Shown here piece after piece: positions 43,841 through 56,487 of a DNA stretch of 64,000 nt. A model generated the notes under the pieces. It ran no database searches and was not told the DNA's origin. It saw nothing but the letters and a program-made list of their open reading frames with translations. Position 1 is the stretch's first letter, and the number at the start of each line of letters is the position of its first letter. This DNA is from Siphonodentalium dalli (taxonomy: Eukaryota > Mollusca > Scaphopoda > Gadilida > Siphonodentaliidae): the NCBI GenBank assembly GCA_032622095.1, contig CP136061.1, forward strand, positions 11,795,287-11,859,286, given 5' to 3'. The position numbers and the translations under genes are program-made.

Positions 43841-46439
43841 CATATTTCCTTATCTCTCACAAGTGATGTATAAGCGTCTTGGCATCCCGCCAAATAAAAT
43901 AACGACGCGTCGGTCTTTACAATGATTCAGGCGGAGTAATACTATTTCGAAAACCGCTAGTCACACCAACACCAGACAATTCAAAATGATTACTTTGTTC
44001 ATTAAAATTAAATTTTGTCCAACTTCGATGCACCAACGAAAACAGACGCAAAAACAAAAAGGCAATTATTTTGCTTCGCCAGCACAGAGCGCGCAATACT
44101 GTCGTATACGGTCATGAAGCGTCTCAGCCAACGATGTAAATGTAGCTTTTTTTGCATCTTTTTAAAAATTTCTTTTATTTTGATTTGTTAAAGGTACTCA
44201 ATCCGATCAGACGCTCCTAAATTACTATTTATTTGGATTCGGGGGTAACAACTATTTGATTCGAGTTGAGGAACACACCCATCAAAGCTCAGAGTGATCA
44301 GATATAGATTTTTGAAGTTTATTATTTCAATCGTTTTTGGACCAGAAGCACGATGAAGCACGATGAAGCACGAGGTCAAGCGGACGGTCTTGCAGATATA
44401 GATGGATAACTCTAAAATCAAGTGGTTATTATTACCACATTATTTTAGAGTTATCCATCTTTATCTGCAAACTCTTATATCCCAACTTAACTCGTTGGAG
44501 ATCTTCTCCATATATACTTTCTGCTTAAACACAGGATATGTGCAGATTATATCATGGTAAGAATCGTATACGAGAAATATCAACGAGCCTTTGCCGAGTC
44601 TAAACGATTATAACCATGATATAACCTACATGTAGCACACAATAGGAAAATTAATTTAATCATCAACTGCCCAATTCTGTCTTGATTTAACACGAGTGAA
44701 CTGTATATCAATGCACGCGTGATACATAATCAACCCTATTTGGACAACGAGATAGAAATGCTCTTCGATCACTTCGATATTGATACAAGACACACATAAG
44801 GCAACTGTGAATTGTGAAGGTAATTATTGATTTGTTTCTCATTTTTTATTAATATCTGTCGTGTTCGGGTCATCAACTTGTCATTTTGTTCATCTGCCAT
44901 GCCAGAAGCGAACTTTAAAAAATATGTTGTTTAGTTCAAACACATTTCATTGCCAACTGTTTTTTTTGTTGAAATTTTTTTAATGGCATTGTGCTTCTTA
45001 TAATTGTTGCGTTTATGGCATATTGGCTGGCAGTCAAAATATTTCATTTGTATTGAACAATAAACAGCATTTATGATTTGTTTTGATGAGGTAAAAATAA
45101 AGATCATCCGTATGGAAACGTAAGAAAGCTAATATCAATCAAAATCACTTCTAGTTCTTTGCAGAGAATATATTTTCCATAGGAGTATTTCGTTATATTT
45201 TCGTTATCATTCGACTTATTTTGACCACCAGAATGTGACACATATGAGTTGTGACTATAGGCTCGATTTGATGCCATAATACGACGTCTCACATTACTTA
45301 AATTTCTTTTCAATGCTGCAAATCATGTATAGAAGATGAATCAACAAATTTTTATAGTATGTTCGTGCTTGATATGTTCAACTTTCCCGGTTCAAACTCA
45401 ATCAAGTTTACGTGTGAAGTTTTAGCCCCCCCCCCAACACACACACCCATGCCCTGACATACACATGCTCTGAGAATGTTTGAATCATCTCCAAATGTAA
45501 TTTTCTGATATATTTTCCAAATTTACATCTTGCTTTGGTGCGTTGAGGTGTGCTGGTTTATTTGTGATCTGATTAATTGAGCAGTTATGATTGTCCGGAC
45601 AATCATTGGATATGTGTGAAATGACCATCATGCAATGATTGACCAGTCAATAGTAAGTTCTCAATCAGATCACGAATGTACGAGAACATTTCTGCGCTCA
45701 AAAGAAAGGCGTGGATATGGAAAATATACGCAACGTTTTATCAATAGAGGTGTGTTATAATTTTAGCTATAGAAGTGTGAACGCCTGAAAAAAATTAGTT
45801 GAGAGCAGGGCTTGATACATGGACATTTAGAAAAATATAGGTGTAAATATTCATGGCAGTAGATAAGAATTGTGCATAGCTGAATATGATAATTAGCAAG
45901 CCCTAGTTAAGATGAATACGGTAAATAACAGCCAGTATATTGATTTGATAGATTGAAGGAATTACATAAACTAATTATATATAAGAAATATGAATGTGAT
46001 TGAGAATTAAATAAATATTTTGAATGGAGGAAATACCGCTTAGTGACAAGTGATCAAATAGTAAACGTACCCCATAACGCGCCCCACACAAATCTAAGCA
46101 TGCATTGGAGACTGTTGCCTGCTCTGATGTGTGTAGGGCTCCCTATGGGTTACAATAGGAGAGGGAGGAGTGATGAAATAGTAAACTTACCTTGTTTGGT
46201 TTATCTAAAGAATTGATACGCACGTTCCGGAGAGTATAAGAGTTTCGTGGTTGTGCGACGCCCCTTTGGGTTGTTTGTGTAGTTTATAGTACGTTGATCG
46301 TGCTATTGAGTATCACCCGATCCACGTTGTTTTCGCCATCTGATATATACACCGCGAGGTATCAGTAACACCATTATCGCATTTGGTCAGGAATCTGATC
46401 CAGCGAACGCTGATAGCAGTTTTACTCCACAAGCACATT
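43841..46439. other. Non-coding except one candidate exon
   Basis: Contains a 79-bp palindrome at 44391-44469 (tgcagata.agatggataact ... mirrored), preceded by three 'gatgaagcac' units. The stretch 45104-45315 is listed separately. A motif at 46096-46150 resembles the 'gcatgcac' repeats at 34132 and 35619. Confidence 0.5.
45104..45315 (-). CDS. Possible terminal coding exon, unknown protein
   Basis: A minus-strand frame of about 70 codons begins right after a good-looking acceptor (tacatgatttgcag, AG at 45317-45316) in phase 1 and runs to a TGA at 45104. The peptide is polar and basic at first (K-R-N-L-S-N-V-R-R-R-I-M-A-S-N-R-A-Y-S), then Ser/Asn/Tyr-rich (S-H-S-G-G-Q-N-K-S-N-D-N-E-N), as in cytoplasmic tails, and ends hydrophobic. 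There is no known domain and no partner exon was found, so it may be chance. Confidence 0.2.
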
Positions 46440-46795
46440 GATCAATGCGTATGTCGACTATGACCTGCACCAACTCGTATACTAGGGTGGGTCTCTACCA
46501 GGATACGTGCCATGCGTGTGTCGACCGTGACCTGCACCAACTCGTGTACTAGGGTGGGTCTCTACCAGGATACGTGCCATGCGTGTGTTGACCGTGACCT
46601 GCACCAACTCGTGTACTAGGGTGGGTCTCTACCAGGATACGTGCCATGCGTGTGTCGACCGTGACCTGCACCAACTCGTGTACTAGGGTGGGTCTCTACC
46701 AGGATACGTGCCATGCGTGTGTCGACCGTGACCTGCATCAACTCGTATATTAGGGTGGGTCTCTACCAGGATACGTGCCATGCTCATGCACTTCA
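46440..46795. repeat. 67-bp minisatellite, 5 units
   Basis: 'tgacctgcaccaactcgt' recurs at 46461, 46528, 46595, 46662 and 46729, exactly 67 bp apart. Units are almost identical and GC-richer than the surroundings. Confidence 0.97.
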
Positions 46796-46799
46796 TTTT

Positions 46800-48498
46800 C
46801 GTCACTAATGTTCCCCTGAGTTGAATTGGTCCCGTCTGTAATTGTCCACCAGTGACGTATATACAGCGATGAATATCGAAATCCCATCTGGTGTCGATAC
46901 ATCCCACTTAAGAATAATTAAAGTACACAATTTTCGAAAAATTAAGATGACCCAAAAGGGTTAAAACACTCAAGTGTGACGCTGTCGAGAAACAGTGATG
47001 GAAAGGGATATCAAATTCGAGAGTGTTGTTTGTCGACGATTCCCACCAAACATACGCATGCAGAGTTACCACCATGACACAGGGAATACAATGTGCAGTG
47101 TGAATTGTACGGAGTGACGCCGTCTGGGCCAGTGCTGGTCTTTGGAGGGGCACACAAATTGTTTGTCGTAATTATTTATTTATTGGGAGTTTGGTACTGA
47201 ACCCGGGGGGATTTGGAAGGGGCGTAACCCCTCCCCTACAACCCACTTGAGATGATTTCGGGCGTTATGATGGTGGCATAACAGTGAGGTGATGTGAGGA
47301 TGATTTTAACGTTTTATTTATTTATTTATTGGGAGTTTGGGACTGAACCCGGGACAATTTGGAAGGGGCATAACCCCTCCCCTACAGCCCACTTGAGATT
47401 ATTTCGGGCGTTATGATTGTGGAATAACAGTGAGGTGATGGGAAGATGATCTAAACGTTTTATTTATTTTACTTCTTTGACACAGAGAATATAATGGTGT
47501 GGTGTGAATTGTCCGAAGTGACGCCGTCTGGGTCAGTGGTGGTCTTGGGAGGGGCACACAAATAGTTTGCCGCATATTTCCACCAACTTTTTTATAATCC
47601 TCTCAAAAATACGCATCGACTATAATGGGTATTATTCACGATTACCAACGTTACGTCACTGGAGGCAGGGATTGGGGTATCGAGGGGAATACTGGAGGCA
47701 GGGATTGGGGTGTCGAGAGGAGCACCGAATCGGATAAAAAAAAAACATTTTATCGCGGATTTTGTCAAAACGTATAGATATAGGCACCCATGATATAATG
47801 TATCTATAATGAAATTGTTAAAATTTTAAAGTCAGAAATGGCACAAACACGATATTAAAATATATGTTTCGCCGTTTATCCTAAACACTTTTATATCTGT
47901 TCAAATGCACGAGGTATGAGGTACGGGCTCAGCGGAAACAATCTCTTTCTTTCTTTCACTCTCCTTCAAGTGGGCGACTCATTGTTAGTCATCTGGCGTA
48001 CTTGCCTTGTGGCAGATTGGAAGGTTACATGTACGCAGGAGAGTTTTTTTTAATCATACAACAATATAAATAAAGAAGTGGCCATTACATAACTAAACAA
48101 AGGTTACACAAACATAGTTCTTTCAAAAAGTTTTAAATTGTGATTCAAACAGGTGACCGAGAAATTAAAGAAGTATTTGAAACTGCGACTTAAATTTACA
48201 ATCAGAGGCACAAACTATAATGAGCCGAAATTCCAATAAGAGACCGACTATGTACACATTGTAACGAACAAGTGGGGGGGGGGGGTGAAACCCATACATT
48301 ACTAGTTTGTCCGGTTCTTCAACATGCACGCGAAAAATTCATAGCCAAATTCGACTATACAAGGCCGAGTGCACATAAGGCATAAAGAAATATCAAGTGT
48401 TACATAACTTATATAAATTTATCTTCAAATGAACATAGCTATCCAGCAACAAGCCACTTAACAGATGACCCCCCCCCCAGACAATGGTGTATATCCAG
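46800..48498. other. Non-coding; two duplicated blocks
   Basis: A 146-bp direct duplication ('gggagtttgg.actgaacccg' at 47185 and 47331, with 'aggggc.taacccctcccct' hairpins) spans about 47170-47470. Flanking 'gtgacgccgtctgggcca' blocks lie near 47116 and 47520, and a 39-bp duplication 'actggaggcagggattgggg' at 47659-47720. No exon was seen. Confidence 0.6.
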
Positions 48499-49190
48499 GG
48501 ACGTGGTTAGAGGGTCTCCGTTGGGAGGGGTGTCTACCTTGGGAAATTCCAACTGCATCCCCCCCCCTTGAATCAGAATCAGAACAAACACAAGGTTTGC
48601 ATAATTCCATTTGCACCCCCTTGCACCTCAGTGTTCAGGGCTAATATTAATATCCTGTATATTCATAAACTATGGTTCTATATTTCCGGTGTCAGAAGAT
48701 TCGGATATTTTAACCTGAAAATTGCATAAATCCTAACATCTAGCGGTCTAACACCGGACAAATGCACACGACTACGGACAGGGTACTAGGACACACCGGA
48801 TCGATCATGGTTGTTCGGCTCGGTGCCAGTGTGAGAAGAAAAATTTGAAATTTATACAAGAAAATCGCAAATGCTAGCACCTAGACAGGCCTCAACCGAA
48901 GCTTTCATAGTGTTGGAAATTTCAAACCTGATACCCCCCTCAGGTTGGAAAATTCTCCAACTGATGACCATTTCAGTCCACAAGTTTGACCAAATGTAGT
49001 AGCACGTTAATAAGCAGTTTTGTATTGGCCCGCGTGTGCGAAAATTGTTATATCTGAACAAGAAAATCGAAAAATCATAGCATCTAGATTAGCTTCAAGC
49101 CTTCCTAGAGTTGGACATTTCTAACATGACACCCCCACTTAGGTTGGAAAATTTCCAACTTATGACAATTCCAATGGCAATGTTGACCAA
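48499..49190. repeat. Stand-alone copy of the foldback core (empty Helitron site)
   Basis: Matches 9335-9481 joined to 12742-13340. At 48652/48653 (ttaata|tcctgtatatt) it shows the target as it was before the Helitron array entered the other copy. The 64-bp and GC-rich arrays of the foldback ends are not next to it. Confidence 0.85.
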
Positions 49191-49491
49191 ATTGGGATAC
49201 ACCCCAAACCCCCTGTCGCCACATCTCTGTGTGTATCACCGTGTATTAACTGTCGCCAGCGCAAGACAAAATCTAAACCGTTCTGTATACAATACAGAAC
49301 GATCCCCTCCTTATTTCAATTAATTTGGAACGAGCGTCACTCCCCTAATTGTTTCGATTAACTAATGCATTCCTTCTCATAAATTTGCAGAGCACACCGT
49401 TAAGTCGGACAAATAAGGAGTCCACAGTGTGTAGGAGGAGCGATAACTCTATATGACAGCATAACATAATATTTTAAAGGGACCGGAGGCA

Positions 49492-49942
49492 GGTTACACT
49501 GGTGTAAATATTTCCCATAGGCTTCAATGTTAACGTTTGTTGATCTGCATCAGAGGTCAAATGGAAACTGTTCAAACTGCCTTCGGATTATGTGAGCTTG
49601 ACATCTGTGGAAACTTTCCCAATAAAAAAATCAACACCGTCTAGCAGGGAATCCACTTCAAATTTTCGTTTTTTCATGACTAGGGTCAGTTCCGCACTAA
49701 AAAAATATTGTCATTTTTTCAATCACACTTAAAATTTCTAAACAGCCACAACAGACTTCACCTTTAATGAATGGGCCTCTTGGCAAATGAAGTTTGTGGG
49801 AGAATGATTCCTTGAATTTTTGTCAACAGTTTACATTTAATTCATGCAACCAATCACAGCCCAGAGTGTTTTAACTGTGAAACTCTATACTCCTCCCGCA
49901 ACCGCAGGGGGAGCTGGCTATAGTATTTACACCAGTGTAACC
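49492..49942. mobile_element. 451-bp MITE with 21-bp inverted ends
   Basis: Ends are GGTTACACTGGTGTAAATAT and its inverted copy (gtatttacaccagtgtaacc). 'ggca' flanks both sides (49488-49491 and 49943-49946), a possible short target duplication. Non-coding; superfamily not assigned. Confidence 0.85.
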
Positions 49943-50126
49943 GGCAGTGTGTACACGATGTGCAAACACACATAGAAGTCTATGAGCGCATCGGCACTGA
50001 ACTGTAGAGCACGTAGAGAGCGAATTGGAACTTAACTGTAGAGTATGTAGAGTTATTTGTGGTTAAATTGCCGAAGTATGGTGTTACATGTATACTTGGT
50101 GATACTTGTCTAACAGACTTTTACAA

Positions 50127-50219
50127 GAAAACCATAGTCAGAAATGGTAACGCCACCAAAATAATATTATTAGCCATAAATATAAATTATAATATAAAAT
50201 ATATTGGTTACATGAATAC
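50127..50219. repeat. Dispersed ~95-bp repeat, copy 3
   Basis: Third copy of the 52-145 repeat, over 90% identical by eye. The flanks are unrelated to the TSP1 exon that adjoins copy 2. Confidence 0.75.
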
Positions 50220-50287
50220 ACCGCCTCAGAATTCCGTTAAATCAACTAATCCTTTAAATTATTACAAAAAACTACGGCTTATTACTG

Positions 50288-50643
50288 CTGAAGGGGTCAC
50301 TCTCACCAAAAAAAAAATGCTGAAGGGTACATAGGATTTTCAAAATGTGCTGAAGGGTATATACACAGGGTTTGAAATGTCTTTATAAAGGACATTCAGT
50401 CTTCGTATCTGCCATGATTCCTGCCAGAGAATAATTGTATATATATGTTCCAATGAATATTCAAATGTGCTGAAAACAAGCTGCTAATGGGCGCCAGTCT
50501 TTCACATCGAATGACCTTGTGTCCCTGTAACTAAATTTACTTTATATGGTGATACCTCGCTCATCGATTAATCAAGTCAATTGCATGCAATGCCCCTTTT
50601 CGATCTGAAACATATCATATACATCAGTGGGAATGACCCCTTC
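50288..50643. mobile_element. MITE with CTGAAGGGGTCAC end, copy 3
   Basis: Left end CTGAAGGGGTCACTCTCACC; internal 'cagagaataattgtat' and 'taatgggcgccag' match the other two copies; right end decayed to 'gggaatgaccccttcc'. Confidence 0.78.
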
Positions 50644-51229
50644 CGAATTCTTTTTCACCCGGTGTAAATATTTTATTGTGAAAACTGAATTATACCAATT
50701 TTACGTGTGTGTGATTATATATTGATGAATTTACTCAAATAATGCGGCTTCTCTCTCCTTGTTGTCTTTAAAACAACATATAAAACGATGGAGTGGACAA
50801 ATAAGTTATCTGAAGTTTTCCCATTATACCAGAAATTGTATTGATATTGTGATCATACCAGCAAAATGTGTTTCCCATTGAAATTATTAAAGTTGGGGAA
50901 ACGGATTGGTCGTAGGGTGGTTCAATTTTACCTCAACCCCGACCGCCTCCCTAAATACTATCATCTGAGTCCTCTTGATGCTTATGTCACATAGCTATTC
51001 ATAAGTAACACAAAACGACCATGTGAATTCCGGACCTATTTTGAACTACAATGTATGTGAGGAATAATATATAGTATAAAGAATATTTTCGTAGCATATA
51101 GTCGGATCATCTGTCAGTTTAGGTAGCGTACAATTTAACAACATAAGACACGAGTACATCTAAAATCTGTTCGACTTCACACTAATCATGTGCAAATAAT
51201 AAATTAACCATATGCCGAAACGTCTTCGA
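50644..51229. other. Non-coding, nothing recognised
   Basis: AT-rich. No exon, palindrome or tandem array was seen. Confidence 0.4.
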
Positions 51230-52046
51230 TGAATTGTTTTTCTACAATATCCTTAATCGGCGACAACATAACGCATTAATCCTCCATCCGATATATACCA
51301 GTTTGCGTAAAATTAGAGTATATAGGGGGAATAGAGTAACAAGGACAGAAAATAATGTATTCGCGGCGATGAAATGGCTGCCAAAATGGCCGCAACTCCA
51401 ATCCATGCTACGACGAAAGCAACATATTGGATAACCACCTATAAGCGAAAATACACATTGGTAATTTACAAGTATGTTGTTATATATCTTTAAAGGTTCA
51501 CATATAATTAAAACAGATCTAACTAAATGATTTATCGATCACTGCAACGCATGTTAACCCAATGATTTATGTTCGGGTTTTCTGCTTAGAATGCATCCAA
51601 ACAGTCGGGCCAAAAATAGTTATTTCGGGCATTCAACAGACGAAGTAATATTTCGTCACACAGTGTGTGGTAGTTTCATTTGGAATGATGATTAATTATT
51701 AAATGTAACGCAGAAACTGAAGTCCACATCCTTGCTGTGTAAGTACTAGTTATATTTCCGGAATGTTCAACACTCCGTGATAATAAACCATACACGTATG
51801 TCGTAATGCTGATTATACTGTAAAGAAACACTCATATTTTCAACAGAACAGTACCATATCTCACTAGATCGAAGAGACTGTGCATCGTACATTTGATTTA
51901 ATACTAATTTCCATACCGCTTCCAAACCGGTTTGTTAGTAGATAATTTTGTTCAAATTACTTCAATCGGCACTTTACAACGGGTATATGTACCACGCAAT
52001 GCACAACATTAGTTTTCAGTATCTTGTTGATTGAAATTATATACCA
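51230..52046. repeat. Paralogue of the TSP1-gene intron at 26.2-27.0 kb
   Basis: Aligns with about 26220-27013: 'gcgatgaaatggctgccaaa', 'tctttaaaggttcacat', 'ttatatttccggaat' and 'gttttcagtat.ttgttga'. Interrupted at 52046 by Helitron array 2; it resumes at 59854. No TSP1 exon accompanies it inside the window. Confidence 0.85.
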
Positions 52047-53345
52047 CTAGCAGGTTAGCCCGCCACTGGCGGAATTTGTCCCATGGCTTTGTCAGAAACA
52101 TGTCTTTCAATGAGTGAATTTTTTAATTTAATTTTTTTCTTCTTCAATGGGTTAATTGTGCCTTTTTAATTTAATTTTTTGTTTTTCAATTTGACCCGAT
52201 TTGACCTTGAATTGATCATTTTCAAGGTCAGGTTGGGGTCACAATTTAACCCGTCCATGACACTTCCCGTAAGTAGCAAATTTGAGCTCAATCGGTTCGA
52301 GTCTATAAAGGACACACATTCACCACGGCAATCGGCATTGCCGTGGCAATCGACATAGGCTTCAATATTCGCCACGGCAATTGACTGCCGTGTGCCACGG
52401 ACTGCCGTAACAGTTGATAACATGTTCACATTCGGCGGATCGGGCACTGCGGTCAGTCAAACAACATAACGCGCACGCTATAACTCCGATATCACTAACG
52501 TACGCGGCATCGGGAGGGTCAGGTTAACTTCCGCCTGGATCCACGTGGCGTGACGTAATTCGCAACCACGTGTATTTACCTCGACCGCGACACACACAAT
52601 GGCCCGATAATGGGTACGCATTCCCTGGAATTTCCCAGAAGATATTCATGGGGAGTTCAAGTGACCAATTTTGAAATTTGCTGGTCGCATTCGTCTGTAG
52701 GTCTGAGGAATTCTCGGCGAGATATTGTTACCAACATGACATATTTAAATTAATCCCGCCGTGGACCCCCCATCACCAAGGCGAAGTAATTTTGGTACCA
52801 TGTGCTGCGTTCTAAAAATAGGTCGATTGCGCTGGATTCGAAATATGAGTGCTATAGAGAATATTGTTTGATCGAAAGCATTTGAATTAATACGTTACAA
52901 TACTCGCCTTGATGCTGGCTAAGAGATATTTGTCCCTGCTAGGTGTTGGGAATGTGAATTAAAATTACCGTGGGGATGCATGTGGGGGTCTAATTTTGCC
53001 ACGGCAATACACAAAATACGTCACACAACACGCTCATGTCTGGATACAGTCTTTCACGCACACGCCCAGACCCAGACGTAAGAATTACAATACACACATA
53101 CGCTCTTTATCAACGACACTGCGGATAGGAACGCTCTTTAACTATCAACGCGATTAACCCCCGCCATGCCTTTGCGGTGATTTTGGGAGTGGAGAACGCG
53201 TGCTCTGAGCTTCTCCAAAATGCCGCGACGACGACTCCCGTGGTTTTTTACATTTAGATGGGAAGTTTGAACTCAATCTGTACACGCGTTTTGGATTCTA
53301 TGAAGTACACACACACATATATACGAAGTCTCAAAATATATAGTA
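52047..53345 (-). mobile_element. Helitron array 2, unit H1
   Basis: On the plus strand it begins with CTAG at 52047-52050 (the 3' end on the minus strand). Then come 'caggttagc' and a hairpin (cccgccactggcgg, imperfect in this unit), next to host A. It contains one 130-bp 'gaccttgaattgatca' module and 'cccgccgtggac' blocks. Its 5' end (gaagtctcaaaatatatagta) abuts the CTAG of H2. Non-coding. Confidence 0.83.
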
Positions 53346-54511
53346 CTAGCAGGTTAGCCCGCCACCGGCGGCTTGTCCGAAACATGACATTTTTTTAATA
53401 TTTGTTTTTAATTTTTAGCTCCACGCGTTTCAATAAGAAAAATTTGTACCCGGTAGCTCCACCCGTTTCCGAGATCTGGTCTGCGCATGCGCGAAGCTGG
53501 CGTCGCACGGACTCGGCGACCCGATAAAATTTGTACCCGGCGCAAGATACATTCACATAGCAAATTTCAAGTCGATAGCTTTACCCGTTTCCGAGATCTC
53601 GTCTGCGCATGCGCTGCACGGGCGTCGCATGGACTCGGCGACCCGATAAAATTTGTACCCGGTGCAAGATACATTCACATAGCAAATTTCAGGTCGATAG
53701 CTCCACCCGTTTCCGAGATCTGCCTTTCTGCATAATATTTCGAGCGATAACATTGCATTGAAATGTCAGACTCCCATCGTGAACCTCAACACGAAGTAAA
53801 CACGTGTTTCGAGCGATAACATTGCATTGAAATGACTCCCATCGTGAACCTCAAGACGACGTAAAACACGTGTTGCGTTCTAGGAAATGCACTCAATGCA
53901 GATGCTAATAACGTTGACTTCGTATATATATATATATATAATGACGTTATTAACCCCGGCCGTGCCGTTTGAGCTGATTTTTATGACTGGGAGTGGAGTA
54001 CGGGTGCTCGGAGCTTCGGGAAAACGCGTGGACGACATCGTACGTGATATTTTACCTTTAGATAGGAAGTTTGAGCTCAATCTGTCCAGCCGTTCCCGTC
54101 CTAATGTACTATTTCGAGCGATAACAATTGTCAGACTCCCATCGTGAACCTCAACACGAAGTAAACACGTGTTTCGAGCGATAACATTGCATTGAAGTCA
54201 GACTCCCATCGTGGACCCCCAAGACGACGTAAACACGTGTTTGTTCCGGTATAACTTTGGAGACTCTGACTTCATATATATATATAATGACGTTATTAAC
54301 CCCGGCCGTGCCGTTTGAGCTGATTTCGATGACTGGGAGTGGATAAAGGGTGCTCAGAGCTTCTCGAAAACACATCTACGGCGGTGTCGGTGGGATTTTA
54401 CACTTACATACGAAATTTGATCTCAATCTGTACACGCGTTTTGGATTCTATGAAGTACACACACACACACACACATACACACATATATACGAAGTCTCAA
54501 AATATATAGTA
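53346..54511 (-). mobile_element. Helitron array 2, unit H2
   Basis: CTAG at 53346 with hairpin CCGCCaccGGCGG, two 122-bp GC-rich units (53449-53720) and 'taaccccggccgtgccgttt' blocks. It ends at 54511 with 'gaagtctcaaaatatatagt'. Nearly identical to H3, so the two were made together or one copied the other recently. Confidence 0.85.
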
Positions 54512-55709
54512 CTAGCAGGGTAGCCCGCCACCGGCGGCTTGTCCGAAACATGACATTTTTTGTTTTTCAATGAGTTAATTGTGACATTTGTTTATATATT
54601 TTTTTTTAATTTTTAGCTCCACGCGTTTCAATAAGAAAAAATTGTACCCGGTAGCTCCACCCGTTTCCGAGATCTGGTCTGCGCATGCGCGAAGCTGGCG
54701 TCGCACGGGCTCGGCGACCCGATCAAATTTGTACCCGGCCCAAGATACATTCACATAGCAAATTTCAAGTCGATAGCTCCACCCGTTTCCGAGATCTCGT
54801 CTGCGCATGCGCTGCACGGGCGTCGCATGGGCTCGGCGACCCGATAAAATTTGTACCCGGTGCAAGATACATTCACATAGCAAATTTCAGGTCGATAGCT
54901 CCACCCGTTTCCGAGATCTGCCTTTCTGCATAATATTTCGAGCGATAACATTGCATTGAAATGTCAGACTCCCATCGTGAACCTCAACACGAAGTAAACA
55001 CGTGTTTCGAGCGATAACATTGCATTGAAATGACTCCCATCGTGAACCTCAAGACGACGTAAAACACGTGTTGCGTTCTAGGAAATGCACTCAATGCAGA
55101 TGCTAATAACGTTGACTTCGTATATATATATATAATGACGTTATTAACCCCGGCCGTGCCGTTTGAGCTGATTTTTATGACTGGGAGTGGAGTACGGGTG
55201 CTCGGAGCTTCTGGAAAACGCGTGGACGACATCGTACGTGTTATTTTACCTTTAGATAGGAAGTTTGAGCTCAATCTGTCCAGCCGTTCCCGTCCTAATG
55301 TACTATTTCGAGCGATAACAATTGTCAGACTCCCATCGTGAACCTCAACACGAAGTAAACACGTGTTTCGAGCGATAACATTGCATTGAAGTCAGACTCC
55401 CATCGTGGACCCCCAAGACGACGTAAACACGTGTTTGTTCCGGTATAACTTTGGAGACTCTGACTTCATATATATATATAATGACGTTATTAACCCCGGC
55501 CGTGCCGTTTGAGCTGATTTCGATGACTGGGAGTGGATAAAGGGTGCTCAGAGCTTCTCGAAAACACGATTACGGCGGTGTCGGTGGGATTTTACACTTA
55601 CATACGAAATTTGATCTCAATCTGTACACGCGTTTTGGATTCTATGAAGTACACACATATATACACACACATATATATACGAAGTCTCAAAATATATAGT
55701 ATAGATAGA
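54512..55709 (-). mobile_element. Helitron array 2, unit H3
   Basis: Same structure as H2, with small indels in the (CA)n and (TA)n runs. Its 5' terminus on the minus strand is TCTATCTATACTATATATTT, preceded by the CTAG of H4. Confidence 0.85.
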
Positions 55710-56487
55710 CTAGCAGGTTAGCCCGCCACTGGCGTGCTTGGCATGCGCGAAGCTTGCGTCGCACGGACTCGGCGACCCGATAAAATTCGTACCCGGGGCA
55801 AGATACATTCACATACCAAATTTCAAGTCGATAGCTCCACCGGTTTCCGAGATCTCGTCTGCGCATGCGTTGCACGGGCGTCGCACGGAGTCGGCGACCC
55901 GATAAAATTTGTATCCGGGGCAAGATACATTCACGTAGCAAATTTCAAGTCGATAGCTCCACCCGTTTGCGAGATAACACATTCTTTGTTTTTCAATGAG
56001 TTAATTCATGGTACCCGTCCTAACTAAACTTCAGAGCGGACAGTCAATTAATCCCGTCGTGAAATCCCTCTGCATAATATTTCGAGCTCTTAGATCAATT
56101 CTGCCTTTTTAGTTTCATTTCGTCCGCGTCCGTATTTCGGACGCATGGGTCAGTCGTTTAGCCACGATCATTGGAATCCACTTCCGTATTTCTGACGCAT
56201 GTGGTGTGTCGTTTAGAAACGACCATATCAATAAAGAGCGTTAGTTACTAAAACCTCCGTATAAGGTATAGATAAAGAGTGTTGTTGCCTTAACCCCCGC
56301 CGTGCCTTTGCGGTGATTTGGGAGTGGATAAAGGGTGCTCAGGGCTTCTCGAAAACCCGACTACGACGATACCCGTGTGTTTTTACATTTAGATGGGAAG
56401 TTTGAACTCAATCGGTAGACGCGTTTTGGATTCTATGAAGTACACACACACACATATACGAAGTCTCAAATTATATAGTATAGAAGA
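55710..56487 (-). mobile_element. Helitron array 2, unit H4
   Basis: CTAG at 55710 with 'cccgccactggcg', two 122-bp units (about 55740-55970), then 'cccgccgtgcctttgcggtg'. It ends 'gaagtctcaaattatatagt' before the CTAG of H5. Confidence 0.83.
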
